Assembly: GCA_018402735.1 (NCBI GenBank)
Contig: JAGYIF010000001.1
Span: 372,001 to 436,000, forward strand
DNA from: Pelagibacteraceae bacterium
GTDB taxonomy: Bacteria; Pseudomonadota; Alphaproteobacteria; Pelagibacterales; Pelagibacteraceae
Reading direction: 5' to 3'
DNA: 64,000 bases
Shown here: piece after piece, positions 36,515-45,744 of the stretch
Layout: every line of letters starts with the position of its first letter
Numbering within the stretch: position 1 is the stretch's first letter
Made by a program: the position numbers and the translations under genes
The notes under the pieces: generated by a model
What the model saw: the letters and a program-made list of their open reading frames with translations, nothing else
What the model was told of the DNA's origin: nothing
Databases searched by the model: none

Positions 36515-37399
36515 CTACTTTATATTTCGTTCTAATATTTCTTTGTAGATAGCGCTGTGATCATCATTGCCATAACCTCTATCAACTAGACCTTGAAACA
36601 TGTTTTGAATTAATTTTGAAATTGGAAGTTTTGTTGCTACATTTTCCGCACACTCTAAAATATTATTCATGTCCTTTAAGTGGGTAATAGTTTTGCCTCT
36701 CGGAGCAAAATCTTTCTTTACCATTCTTGAACCATGGTTTTGCAAAACCTTACTGTCTGCAAATCCTCCGGCTACCGCTTTAATAAAATTTTCAGGGTTT
36801 GCTCCAACTTTTTCACACAAAATAATTGCTTCTGCCACAGCACCTATAGTAATTCCTACAATTATTTGATTACATAATTTAGCTACCTGTCCGCTTCCAG
36901 CAGGACCAACCAATGTAGGATTTCCCATTGTTTTTAATATTTCTTTTATTTGATTAAATATATTTTCATCTCCTCCTGCCATTATAGCAAGGCTTGCAGA
37001 TTTTGCTCCTTCTGGACCTCCGGAAACTGGCGAATCCACAAAATCTACATTTATTTTTTTTAAGCTATTATAAAATTTTTTTGCACTATCGTATTTTGTT
37101 GAACTCATATCTATAAAAATACTTTTTTTTTCTAATAAATTCTTATCGACAATTTCTTTAATAACTTTTTCTACTGCATCATCATCTGGCAACATTGTAA
37201 TAACCACTGTTGAATTTTTAATGGCTAGATCTAATGAGTTGCAAATTACAATATTACTTATCGATTTAAGATCATCCATTTTTGACAAAGTTCTATTAAA
37301 AACATTTATTTTATAGTTTCCTTTGGATAAATTTTTTACCATAGGTAAACCCATCAAACCTGTTCCAATAAATGACAGACTTATTTTTTGATTTTGCAT
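36515..37399 (-). CDS. Beta-hydroxyacid dehydrogenase (3-hydroxyisobutyrate / tartronate semialdehyde reductase family)
   Basis: 294 residues. Rossmann GTGLMG at 12-17, substrate motif SPVSGGPEGAKSASLAIMAGG near 120-140 and GSGQVAKLCNQ with the catalytic Lys near 170. Members oxidise 3-hydroxyisobutyrate or 4-hydroxybutyrate, or reduce glyoxylate-derived semialdehydes; the sequence does not decide. It directly follows the aldehyde dehydrogenase gene (one-base gap), so the pair likely handles an alcohol-semialdehyde-acid series. Confidence 0.88.
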   Translation of the reverse strand: MQNQKISLSFIGTGLMGLPMVKNLSKGNYKINVFNRTLSKMDDLKSISNIVICNSLDLAIKNSTVVITMLPDDDAVEKVIKEIVDKNLLEKKSIFIDMSSTKYDSAKKFYNSLKKINVDFVDSPVSGGPEGAKSASLAIMAGGDENIFNQIKEILKTMGNPTLVGPAGSGQVAKLCNQIIVGITIGAVAEAIILCEKVGANPENFIKAVAGGFADSKVLQNHGSRMVKKDFAPRGKTITHLKDMNNILECAENVATKLPISKLIQNMFQGLVDRGYGNDDHSAIYKEILERNIK

Positions 37400-37400
37400 C

Positions 37401-38843
37401 TTAACCAGAAATGCCTAGATGTGTATATTTTGTATTTAGATAATCCTTAATAGCCTCTGATCCACCTTCTCTACCATATCCGCTCTGTTTAATTCCTCCG
37501 AAAGGGGCTTCTGCGGTTGCCACAACAGGGGTGTTGATCGCTACCAAACCAGTTTCTAATGCATCCGAGGTTAATTGTGCTTTTTCCATAGAACTCGTTG
37601 CAACATAAGCGGCCAATCCTGCATCATGATTATTGGCACGCTCAATAACTTCATCAAAATGTTTAAAAGAAAGAATTGGAGACAATGGACCAAAAGGTTC
37701 TGTTGTCATTATTTTAAAATCATCTTTTACATTATCAAATACAGTTGCTTCATAAAAATAACCTTTGTTAAAATTAGCAGGTCTCTTGCCTCCACATAAA
37801 ATAACCGCTCCCTCTTTCTTGGTTATTTCGACTAGTTCTTCAATTTCTCCTAATCTCTTTTTAGTTGTTATAGGACCTAGATCTGTATCTTTTTCAATCC
37901 CATGTCCCATTTTTAATTTCAATGTTTTTTCAACAAATAATTTGGTGAATTCTTTTTTTTTACTTTCGTGAATATAAAATCTACTTGGAGATATACATAC
38001 TTGGCCAGTATTTCTGTATTTAGCCGCAATCGCCATATCAGTTGCTTTTTGAATATTTGCATCATCATGAACAATGAAAGGAGCGTGCCCACTAAGTTCC
38101 ATGGTTACTCTTTGCACTTTGTCAGCAGCTTGTTTTAAAATTAACTTTCCTACTCTTGTAGATCCAGTAATAGAAATTTTTTTAATAATATCTGAGGAAA
38201 TCAATTGGGATGCTATTGAAGCTGGATCTCCAGATAATAAATTAACCACCCCTGGAGGAATACCTGCTTCATTTACAATATTCACTAACTCCATAACAGA
38301 TCCTGGTGTGACCATGTCGGGCTTACATATAACTGAGCAACCTGCGGCTAAGGCTGTTGAAATTTTTCTTGCCGCCAATATAGTTGGAAAATTCCAAGGA
38401 CTCAATGCTGCAACAACCCCTACTGGTTCGTATTTGACATGCATCCTTGTATTTGCAAATCTACTTTCTATAATCTGACCATAAATTCTTTTTGTTTCTT
38501 CAGAATTCCATTCAAAAATTTCTGCGGATCCTATTGCTTCTGTTTGGGCTTGTGTAAATGGCTTACCAACTTCTAGCGAAATCCATTTTGCAATAACATC
38601 TTTTTTTTCTCGAATTAAATCTGCTATTTTTCTTATTTTGGCAGATCTTTCCCATGGTGAAATTTTTCTCCAAATTTCTAATCCTTTTTTTGCGGATTGC
38701 AGGGCTCTTTCTACGTCTGCTGAGGTAGCTTTAGACGCATGCCCTAAAATTTCTTCGTTTGAAGGATTAATTACTTCGTATGTTCCTCCATCCGTTGATG
38801 GGCTCCATTTTCCATCAATAAATTGTCCAAAATTTTTATACAT
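37401..38843 (-). CDS. NAD(P)-dependent aldehyde dehydrogenase (succinate-semialdehyde type)
   Basis: 480 residues of the ALDH superfamily. Catalytic Glu near 249 (ELSGHAP) and Cys near 283 (NTGQVCISPSRFY); the cofactor segment is PWNFPTILAARKISTALAAGC. Overall pattern is closest to GabD/SSADH and related lactaldehyde or glycolaldehyde dehydrogenases. The neighbouring hydroxyacid dehydrogenase supports a semialdehyde substrate. Divergent from aceE with 113 bases between starts. Confidence 0.88.
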   Translation of the reverse strand: MYKNFGQFIDGKWSPSTDGGTYEVINPSNEEILGHASKATSADVERALQSAKKGLEIWRKISPWERSAKIRKIADLIREKKDVIAKWISLEVGKPFTQAQTEAIGSAEIFEWNSEETKRIYGQIIESRFANTRMHVKYEPVGVVAALSPWNFPTILAARKISTALAAGCSVICKPDMVTPGSVMELVNIVNEAGIPPGVVNLLSGDPASIASQLISSDIIKKISITGSTRVGKLILKQAADKVQRVTMELSGHAPFIVHDDANIQKATDMAIAAKYRNTGQVCISPSRFYIHESKKKEFTKLFVEKTLKLKMGHGIEKDTDLGPITTKKRLGEIEELVEITKKEGAVILCGGKRPANFNKGYFYEATVFDNVKDDFKIMTTEPFGPLSPILSFKHFDEVIERANNHDAGLAAYVATSSMEKAQLTSDALETGLVAINTPVVATAEAPFGGIKQSGYGREGGSEAIKDYLNTKYTHLGISG

Positions 38844-38956
38844 AAACTGTGATTTTAATAGAGTTTTAGTTTAATTAATGTTCAAATCCAACCTAATTTG
38901 TTAGATTATTTTAAATTTACATAAGAAATAAAATTCAATAAGTATCGCAGAATTCT

Positions 38957-41900
38957 ATGAGTGCAGAAATTAAAGTCCCAGACATTGGTGATTTCAAAAA
39001 TGTTGAGATTATAGAAATACTTGTAAAAGAGGGGGACAAAATAAATAAAAACGATCCAATTATTACTCTTGAGAGTGATAAGTCTAGCGTCGAAATACCC
39101 TCTCCATTTTCTGGAACAGTAACAGAATTAAAAGTTAAAGTTGGCGATAGGATTTCAGAAGGAAGTTTGATCGGTTTAATGGACGCTGAGGGAATTGCAG
39201 AATCTAAAAAACCAGAACAAATAAAAGAAAAAATTTTACCAGAAACAGAGAGAATTATTAAAGATGCGGAAGAAACTTTATTAAAAAATAAATCAGAAAA
39301 TACTGGTCCAAAAATTGAATTTAAAAGCAAAAATATTTACAGCGGCATCCCTAACATCAAAGATATTGATCCTGAAGAAACAAGTGAATGGATAGAATCT
39401 TTGAGCAATGTTGTAAAAAGAGATGGGGCCGAAAGAGCTCATTATTTACTTAGTCAATTAATTGACGAAGCTTACATTGCCGGCTCTAATATTCCATTTA
39501 CCCAAACCACACCTTACATCAACACTATACCAACAGAGCTTGAAGCAAAATCTCCTGGAAACCAAGAACTTGAAAGAAAAATACGCTCCTTAATTAGATG
39601 GAATGCTGCAGCAATGGTTGTAAAAGCAAACAAAGTTTCATCTGAATTAGGTGGTCATATTGCAACTTTTGCGTCCGCAGCTACTTTGTATGATGTTGGT
39701 TGCAATCATTTTTGGAGAGCCAAAACTGATAATTTTTTAGGAGACATGGTATTTTATCAAGGACATTCTGCTCCCGGGATGTACGCGCGATCTTTTTTAG
39801 AGGGACGAATATCAAAAGAGCAACTAATGGGTTTCCGACAAGAAGTTAAAGGTGGAGGACTTTCTTCTTATCCTCATCCATGGCTAATGCCAAACTATTG
39901 GCAGTTCCCAACTGTCTCTATGGGGCTTGGGCCTATCATGGCAATTTACCAAGCAAGATTTATGAAATATTTGCAAAATAGAGGATTGATTCCAGATCAA
40001 GATAGAAAAATTTGGTGTTTTATTGGTGACGGCGAAACAGATGAGCCTGAAACACTTGGAGCAATTGGATTGGCGTCTAGAGAAAAGCTAGATAATTTAA
40101 TTTTTGTAATTAATTGCAATCTTCAAAGATTGGATGGTCCGGTAAGAGGAAATGGAAAAATTATTCAAGAATTAGAGGGGACGTTTAGAGGTGCTGGCTG
40201 GAATGTAATTAAAGTTATTTGGGGCTCATATTGGGATCCTTTACTAAAAGCAGACAAAACTGGTCTTTTAATGAAAAGAATGAATGAAGTTGTGGATGGA
40301 GAATATCAAGCCATGAAAGCCAAGGGCGGCGCTTATGTTAGAGAAAAATTTTTTGGAAAATATCCTGAACTATTAAAACTAGTATCTAACATGTCTGACT
40401 CTGATATTTGGAGATTAAATAGAGGTGGTCACGATCCAAACAAAGTATACGCAGCCTATGATGCAGCAATTAAACATAAAAACCAACCTACCGTTATTGT
40501 TACTAAGTCAATTAAAGGTTATGGAATGGGCAAATCTGGTGAAAGTATCAATACTACTCACCAACAAAAAAAATTAGATGTGAATGACATGTTCTACTTT
40601 AGAGATAGATTTGAAATCCCTCTTACAGATAAACAGGTAGAAAATTTAGAATTTTATAGACCAGATGAAAAATCAGATGAAATTCAATATTTACTTGAAA
40701 GAAGAAAAAAACTAGGAGGATTTATTCCTTCTAGATCTTCTAAGGCTACTCCAGTAAAAATTGACAGTTCTGCATTTGAGTCTTCTTACCAGTCATCTGG
40801 TGAAAGACAAATTTCAACTACAATGGCACTTGTAACTATTTTGACTAAAATGCTTAGGGATAAATTAACTGCATCACGACTAGTTCCTATTATACCGGAT
40901 GAAGCAAGAACATTTGGAATGGAAGGATTTTTCCAAAAGATTGGGATTTACGCTCATGAGGGACAAAAATATGAGCCCGTAGATTCTGAGCAAATAAGCT
41001 CTTATCGAGAAGATAAAGAAGGACAAGTTTTGGAAGAAGGTATTAATGAAGCTGGGGCAATGTCTTCATTCATTGCGGCCGGAACTTCTTATGCAAACCA
41101 TGAAATCGAAATGTTACCTATCTACATTTTCTATTCTATGTTTGGCTTTCAAAGAGTCATGGATTTAATTTGGGCAGCTGGTGATTCTCAAGCCAGAGGT
41201 TTTTTGATAGGTGCTACAGCGGGAAGAACTACTTTGGCAGGTGAAGGATTGCAACATCAAGACGGACACAGTTTAATCATGGCCTCCATGGTACCAAATT
41301 GTGTGTCGTATGATCCTACTTATGCCTATGAACTAGCTATCATTTTTGAAGATGGTCTAAAAAGAATGCATGAAAAACAAGAAAATATTTTTTATTACAT
41401 AACTACAATGAACGAGAATTACTTACATCCTGAGTTACCCAAGCATGTAAAAAAAGAAGATATTTTGAAAGGAATGTATTTACTAAAAGAATTTGATAAC
41501 GGAGGAAAAGCAAAAGTTCAGTTAATGGGATCTGGGACTATATTAAATGAAGTTCTTCAAGCTGCTGAAATTTTAAGTAATGAATACGGTATTGATTCAG
41601 ATGTTTGGAGCGTCACAAGTTTTAATGAACTTCAAAAAAATGCCATGGAAGTTGAACGAAAAAATTTACTTAACCCAACCGAAGATAGAGAACAAACATA
41701 TATTGAAAAATGCCTTGAAGGAAGATCAGGTCCAATCATTGCTGCTACTGATTATATGCGTATTCATTCAGACCAGATAAGACCATATGTTAAAGAAAAT
41801 TATTATACTTTTGGAACAGATGGTTACGGTAGAAGCGATACGAGAAAAAAACTTAGAGAATTTTTTGAGGTGAGTAAGGAATATATTGTAGCAAATACTT

Positions 41901-42004
41901 TGAGTATTTTATCAAAAGAACAAAAAATTGCTTCAAAAGTTGCCCAAAAAGCTTTTGAAAAATATAATATAGATCAAACGAAACCAATCCCTACCAAGTT
42001 ATAA
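38957..42004 (+). CDS. aceE: Pyruvate dehydrogenase E1 (homodimeric) with fused N-terminal lipoyl domain
   Basis: 1015 residues. Residues 1-75 are a complete lipoyl domain with K42 in ITLESDKSSVEIP. After a linker (about 80-140) comes the homodimeric E1 core with ThDP motif GDGETDEPETLGAIG...NCNLQ near 358-395 and the C-terminal transketolase-like region. Decarboxylates pyruvate and reductively acetylates lipoyl groups. The lipoyl domain is nearly identical to the first domain of the adjoining E2 (shared IGDFKNVEIIEIL and LESDKSSVE), pointing to duplication within the operon. Ordinary AceE lacks this domain. The final base of the stop is the first base of aceF (TAATG). Confidence 0.95.
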   Translation: MSAEIKVPDIGDFKNVEIIEILVKEGDKINKNDPIITLESDKSSVEIPSPFSGTVTELKVKVGDRISEGSLIGLMDAEGIAESKKPEQIKEKILPETERIIKDAEETLLKNKSENTGPKIEFKSKNIYSGIPNIKDIDPEETSEWIESLSNVVKRDGAERAHYLLSQLIDEAYIAGSNIPFTQTTPYINTIPTELEAKSPGNQELERKIRSLIRWNAAAMVVKANKVSSELGGHIATFASAATLYDVGCNHFWRAKTDNFLGDMVFYQGHSAPGMYARSFLEGRISKEQLMGFRQEVKGGGLSSYPHPWLMPNYWQFPTVSMGLGPIMAIYQARFMKYLQNRGLIPDQDRKIWCFIGDGETDEPETLGAIGLASREKLDNLIFVINCNLQRLDGPVRGNGKIIQELEGTFRGAGWNVIKVIWGSYWDPLLKADKTGLLMKRMNEVVDGEYQAMKAKGGAYVREKFFGKYPELLKLVSNMSDSDIWRLNRGGHDPNKVYAAYDAAIKHKNQPTVIVTKSIKGYGMGKSGESINTTHQQKKLDVNDMFYFRDRFEIPLTDKQVENLEFYRPDEKSDEIQYLLERRKKLGGFIPSRSSKATPVKIDSSAFESSYQSSGERQISTTMALVTILTKMLRDKLTASRLVPIIPDEARTFGMEGFFQKIGIYAHEGQKYEPVDSEQISSYREDKEGQVLEEGINEAGAMSSFIAAGTSYANHEIEMLPIYIFYSMFGFQRVMDLIWAAGDSQARGFLIGATAGRTTLAGEGLQHQDGHSLIMASMVPNCVSYDPTYAYELAIIFEDGLKRMHEKQENIFYYITTMNENYLHPELPKHVKKEDILKGMYLLKEFDNGGKAKVQLMGSGTILNEVLQAAEILSNEYGIDSDVWSVTSFNELQKNAMEVERKNLLNPTEDREQTYIEKCLEGRSGPIIAATDYMRIHSDQIRPYVKENYYTFGTDGYGRSDTRKKLREFFEVSKEYIVANTLSILSKEQKIASKVAQKAFEKYNIDQTKPIPTKL

Positions 42005-43560
42005 TGGCTAAAGATATTTTAGTACCAAATATTGGTGACTTTAAAAATGTTGAAATAATTGAAATTTTAATAAAAGAAGGTCAGGAAATTAAAAAAGGAG
42101 ATGCTGTCATTACTCTTGAAAGTGACAAATCAAGTGTCGAAGTTCCTTCCAGTCTATCTGGGAAGGTAGAAAAAATTCATATTAAAATTGGAGACAAAGT
42201 ATCAGAGGGTAGTCTTGTTGCATCATTAGAGGAATCTTCTTCTGAAGAAAGCAAGGTACAAGAAACACTTTCCAAGTCAGCAACAACTAATACTAATAGT
42301 GAGGAGTCAGAATCAAAAGAGTTAAAAAGTCTGATTATTCCTAGTATCGATTTTTCTGGAAAACTAATTGTTACGGATATTTTGGTAAAAGAAGGTGATA
42401 CAGTATCGATAGAACAGCCAATCATTACATTGGAGGATGACAATTCAAGTATAGACATTCCTTCACCTGTCGCTGGAATTATCTATAAAATTTTAGTTAA
42501 AAAAAAAGAAGAAGTGTCTGCGCAACAAGAAATTTGCAAAGTTGAAATAGGTAAAAAAATTTCTGAGCAACCCATAAAACAAGTATTTTCTAAAGTAGAA
42601 GAAAATCAAAATGCAAGTTCTTTATTATCGTCAAACAATTCTGATATTTCTGGCTCAAGTCCTAAAGTTATGAAATTTGCAAGAGAGCTTGGAGTTTCGA
42701 TGAACGAAGTAGAAGGATCTGGAAGAAGAGGAAGAATCTTAGAAGATGATATAAAAAAGTATGTAAATCAAAATTTAAACAAAAATAAAGCAACGATACA
42801 AATTCAAAATTCAGAGCCCAAAACTACTGCATCTGAACCATTGCCATATGAGCATAGTGAATTTGGTGAAATCGATATTCAAAATATACCAAGAATTAAA
42901 AGATTATCAGGACCACATTTGGTAAAAGCCTGGACATCTATTCCACATGTAACCCAGCACGATGAATTGGATGTAACTGAGATGGAAAGTTTTAGAAAAA
43001 ACCTGGTAGATTTAAATACCAGAGAAATAATTTCAATAACACCGTTGGCGTTTATGATTAAGGCATTAGTTAACGGTATGAAAAAATTTCCTAATTTTAA
43101 TAGCTCTATTGATAATGATAAAATAATTTTTAAAAAATATTTTCATATAGGAATTGCAGTTGATACCCCTCATGGACTAATGGTACCCAAAATTAGAAAT
43201 GTAGATAAAAAAAATTTATCAGAATTAAGTTTGGAGATAAGAAAAATAAGCAAACTATGTAAAGAGCTAAAAATTGACAAAAAAGAATTTTTTGGTGGAT
43301 CCATGACAATATCAAGTCTCGGTGGAATTGGAGGTAGCTTTTTTACTCCAATTATAAATGCTCCTGAAGTGGCAATAATAGGAATTGGAAAATCTGAAAT
43401 GAAACAAATATTTATTGAAGGAAAGTTCGAGGCAAGGCTTATGATGCCTATTTCTTTATCTTATGATCATAGAATTATTGATGGTGCAGAAGCTGCAAAG
43501 TTTTGCCAAGATTTAAAAATAAGTCTAGGTAGAAATTTTGCTATGAAACTAGCAGTCTAA
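42004..43560 (+). CDS. aceF: Pyruvate dehydrogenase E2 (dihydrolipoamide acetyltransferase)
   Basis: 518 residues. Lipoyl domain 1 at 1-77 with K42 (LESDKSSVEVP). A second lipoyl-like domain at 109-181 reads LEDDNSSIDIP, with N147 where lysine should be, so it should not be lipoylated. Peripheral-subunit-binding domain at about 219-254 (SPKVMKFARELGVSMNEVEGSG), catalytic domain about 290-518 with H489 and D493 in SYDHRIIDGAEAA. Transfers acetyl groups to CoA. No lpd (E3) gene follows; the next gene starts directly after the stop. Confidence 0.96.
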   Translation: MAKDILVPNIGDFKNVEIIEILIKEGQEIKKGDAVITLESDKSSVEVPSSLSGKVEKIHIKIGDKVSEGSLVASLEESSSEESKVQETLSKSATTNTNSEESESKELKSLIIPSIDFSGKLIVTDILVKEGDTVSIEQPIITLEDDNSSIDIPSPVAGIIYKILVKKKEEVSAQQEICKVEIGKKISEQPIKQVFSKVEENQNASSLLSSNNSDISGSSPKVMKFARELGVSMNEVEGSGRRGRILEDDIKKYVNQNLNKNKATIQIQNSEPKTTASEPLPYEHSEFGEIDIQNIPRIKRLSGPHLVKAWTSIPHVTQHDELDVTEMESFRKNLVDLNTREIISITPLAFMIKALVNGMKKFPNFNSSIDNDKIIFKKYFHIGIAVDTPHGLMVPKIRNVDKKNLSELSLEIRKISKLCKELKIDKKEFFGGSMTISSLGGIGGSFFTPIINAPEVAIIGIGKSEMKQIFIEGKFEARLMMPISLSYDHRIIDGAEAAKFCQDLKISLGRNFAMKLAV

Positions 43561-44682
43561 ATGCTTGTTAAAGGCTATTGTAAGGAAGAATTTTTAGCTA
43601 TTAAAGAAATTTTTGAGGATTTTTTTAAAACTAATAAAGAAACTGGTGCTGCATTTTCCATTATTCAAAATAAACAAAAAATTATAAGTTTATACGGAGG
43701 CACTAAAAACTCGCAAAAAGATCCTTGGGACGAAAACACAATAGTTAACACTTTTTCAGCAAGCAAAGGATTGTATGAAACATGTATAGCAAAGCTTATT
43801 AATGATGATTTATTAGATTTAGAAAAACCAGTTTCCTATTATTGGCCAGCATTCAAAGCAACCGACAAATCCTCTATTTTAGTTAGACATATCTTATCTC
43901 ATCAATCTGGTATGTATCGGTTTAAAACAAAATTAACGAATGAGGATTTATTAGATTGGAATAAAATTATTACAATTTTGGAAAATCAAGAGCCTGACCA
44001 TAAAGCTGGGGAAGCAACTTATTACCATGCTAAAACTCACGGGTATTTAATTGGAAATCTAATTCAAATAATTACAAATTTAACAACTGGTCAATTTTTA
44101 AAAAAAACTATTACAAAGAAAAATAATTTAAATTTTTATTTTGGTTTAGATCAATCACTAATTTCTAATGTTGCTAATTTATCTGTTGGAGTGTTTGAAA
44201 ATGAACAGAATAAAAAAATTGATGATAATTTTAATGCCTTTAATAACCCAAGGCACGATATTGAATTTTATAACACAACAGAATGGAGAAAATCTGAAGT
44301 TCCATCTATGGGGGGGCATGGAAATTCCGATGCTATTGCATCTATCTACGATTATCTGGCTAACGATTTAAAAAATGATAGCAATAATATTGTTCAACAA
44401 AATATTTTACAAAAAGGACTAGAAGAAACTAAGTCCTCAATTGATTTAAGTTTAAATTTTCCTATTAGATGGACTAATCTTGGGTTTATTTTAAGAGGTG
44501 GCTGGATGTTTGGAAAACACAAAGATTCTTTTGGACATAATGGTTGGGGTGGTTCATTAGGTTTTGCTGATCCTATTAATGGACTTGGCATATCTTACGT
44601 AACAAAAGAAATAAACCCTACTATGGGCATTGATCAAAGAGCTTTGCTCTTAATTAAAAAATTTTATGATTTATTAATTTGA
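43561..44682 (+). CDS. Serine hydrolase, beta-lactamase class C / esterase family
   Basis: 373 residues, no signal peptide, so probably cytoplasmic and more likely an esterase or peptidase than a resistance enzyme. Nucleophile motif S66-x-x-K69 (FSASKGL), a Tyr-containing segment YYHAKTHGYLIG and C-terminal GHNGWGGSLGFADP. It begins at the base after the aceF stop, so it is translated with the pyruvate dehydrogenase genes, though no functional link is evident. The last 19 bases overlap the convergent oxidoreductase. Confidence 0.85.
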   Translation: MLVKGYCKEEFLAIKEIFEDFFKTNKETGAAFSIIQNKQKIISLYGGTKNSQKDPWDENTIVNTFSASKGLYETCIAKLINDDLLDLEKPVSYYWPAFKATDKSSILVRHILSHQSGMYRFKTKLTNEDLLDWNKIITILENQEPDHKAGEATYYHAKTHGYLIGNLIQIITNLTTGQFLKKTITKKNNLNFYFGLDQSLISNVANLSVGVFENEQNKKIDDNFNAFNNPRHDIEFYNTTEWRKSEVPSMGGHGNSDAIASIYDYLANDLKNDSNNIVQQNILQKGLEETKSSIDLSLNFPIRWTNLGFILRGGWMFGKHKDSFGHNGWGGSLGFADPINGLGISYVTKEINPTMGIDQRALLLIKKFYDLLI

Positions 44683-45629
44683 TCTGCCAATCCTGTCGCA
44701 CTACGCCACGCACTTTCAGCTGTTGACCCACACATCCAATCTCCACAAATACCTAAATTTATTTCTTGGTCCCAGAAAAAATCATTCTCAAATTTTTCTA
44801 ATTTATAAGCATATAGCCAACCATGAATATCTTTATGAACAATATTGATATTTTTAATACTAAAAATATTAATAAATTCATCAATCATTAAATTCATAAT
44901 CTGTTCTTTTTTTAATCTATATTCTTGAATATTTTTTTGTGCAAAAATTAAACTGCTTTGCAAAGTCCACAATTCTAAATTAGGATTATTTGCCTCTCTT
45001 AACTTTGAGCTTTCATTGGCAACCCAACCTAAAACAGAGTTTTTTTTAAATTTAAAAGCATTGCCTAAAATTTCTAAATTTTTATTAAAAGCTACCATTG
45101 TTGTTAAATTTGGCTCCATTACGCCCTCAAACTTTAAATCTAATTGCTCAGTTTCTGTGAGTTTTTTGCACTGCTCCAAAGGAATAGTTAAGACTAATTT
45201 TTCGCATTCATTCTTAGTTCCATCTTTAAAATCAAGAAGCCAAAAATCTTTTATTTTTTTTATGCTAATTAATTCTTTTTGATAATAAACTTTCGTATTA
45301 ATTAAATTTTTTACAAAATCATTATTACCAGATTTTCCAATGTATTTTTTTCCTTCTATTTTTCTACTTTCTTCAAAGCAAATGTGATCACCATCCCATT
45401 GCTTTATAAAAGAATTTAAATAATTATTTAAAAATAATTCAAATTTTTTTTCTTTTGGACTAATAAATTGGAGCCCATGATCAAAAACTCCTATATTTTC
45501 TACTCTTCGTGTAGAAGATCTTCCTCCAGGACCTCTGCTTTTATCAAAAATTATGATGTCTTTGTCACTAATACTTCGACTCAGAATTCCTGCAGAAAAA
45601 CCAGATCCTATAATTGTTAATTTATTCAT
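44664..45629 (-). CDS. FAD/NAD-dependent oxidoreductase, renalase-like
   Basis: 321 residues. N-terminal dinucleotide motif IGSGFSAG at 6-13, then IIFDKSRGPGGRSSTRR, the amine-oxidase/renalase FAD signature, and a C-terminal GICGDWMCGSTAESAWRSATGLA. Bacterial relatives oxidise off-pathway dihydronicotinamide isomers; substrate here is unproven. The ATG is 17 bases after the tRNA-Ser CCA end on the same strand, with no Shine-Dalgarno. Confidence 0.82.
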   Translation of the reverse strand: MNKLTIIGSGFSAGILSRSISDKDIIIFDKSRGPGGRSSTRRVENIGVFDHGLQFISPKEKKFELFLNNYLNSFIKQWDGDHICFEESRKIEGKKYIGKSGNNDFVKNLINTKVYYQKELISIKKIKDFWLLDFKDGTKNECEKLVLTIPLEQCKKLTETEQLDLKFEGVMEPNLTTMVAFNKNLEILGNAFKFKKNSVLGWVANESSKLREANNPNLELWTLQSSLIFAQKNIQEYRLKKEQIMNLMIDEFINIFSIKNINIVHKDIHGWLYAYKLEKFENDFFWDQEINLGICGDWMCGSTAESAWRSATGLADQINKS

Positions 45630-45646
45630 ATATCATATCTATAATA

Positions 45647-45736
45647 TGGCGGAGAGAGAGGGATTCGAACCCTCGGTACCTTTGACAGTACACACACTTT
45701 CCAAGCGTGCTGATTAAACCGCTCTCACATCTCTCC
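45647..45736 (-). tRNA. tRNA-Ser (GGA)
   Basis: 90-base class II tRNA with encoded CCA. Acceptor GGAGAGA/TCTCTCC with discriminator G, anticodon loop CTTGGAAA giving GGA, and a long variable arm. It starts eight bases after the lepA stop on the same strand, so it is probably cut from the lepA transcript. Confidence 0.96.
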
Positions 45737-45744
45737 GTTTTTGA

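Noticed and set aside
38880-38930. Short palindrome CTAATTTGTTAG before aceE as an operator
   Set aside because: Only four-base arms; expected by chance in sequence this AT-rich.
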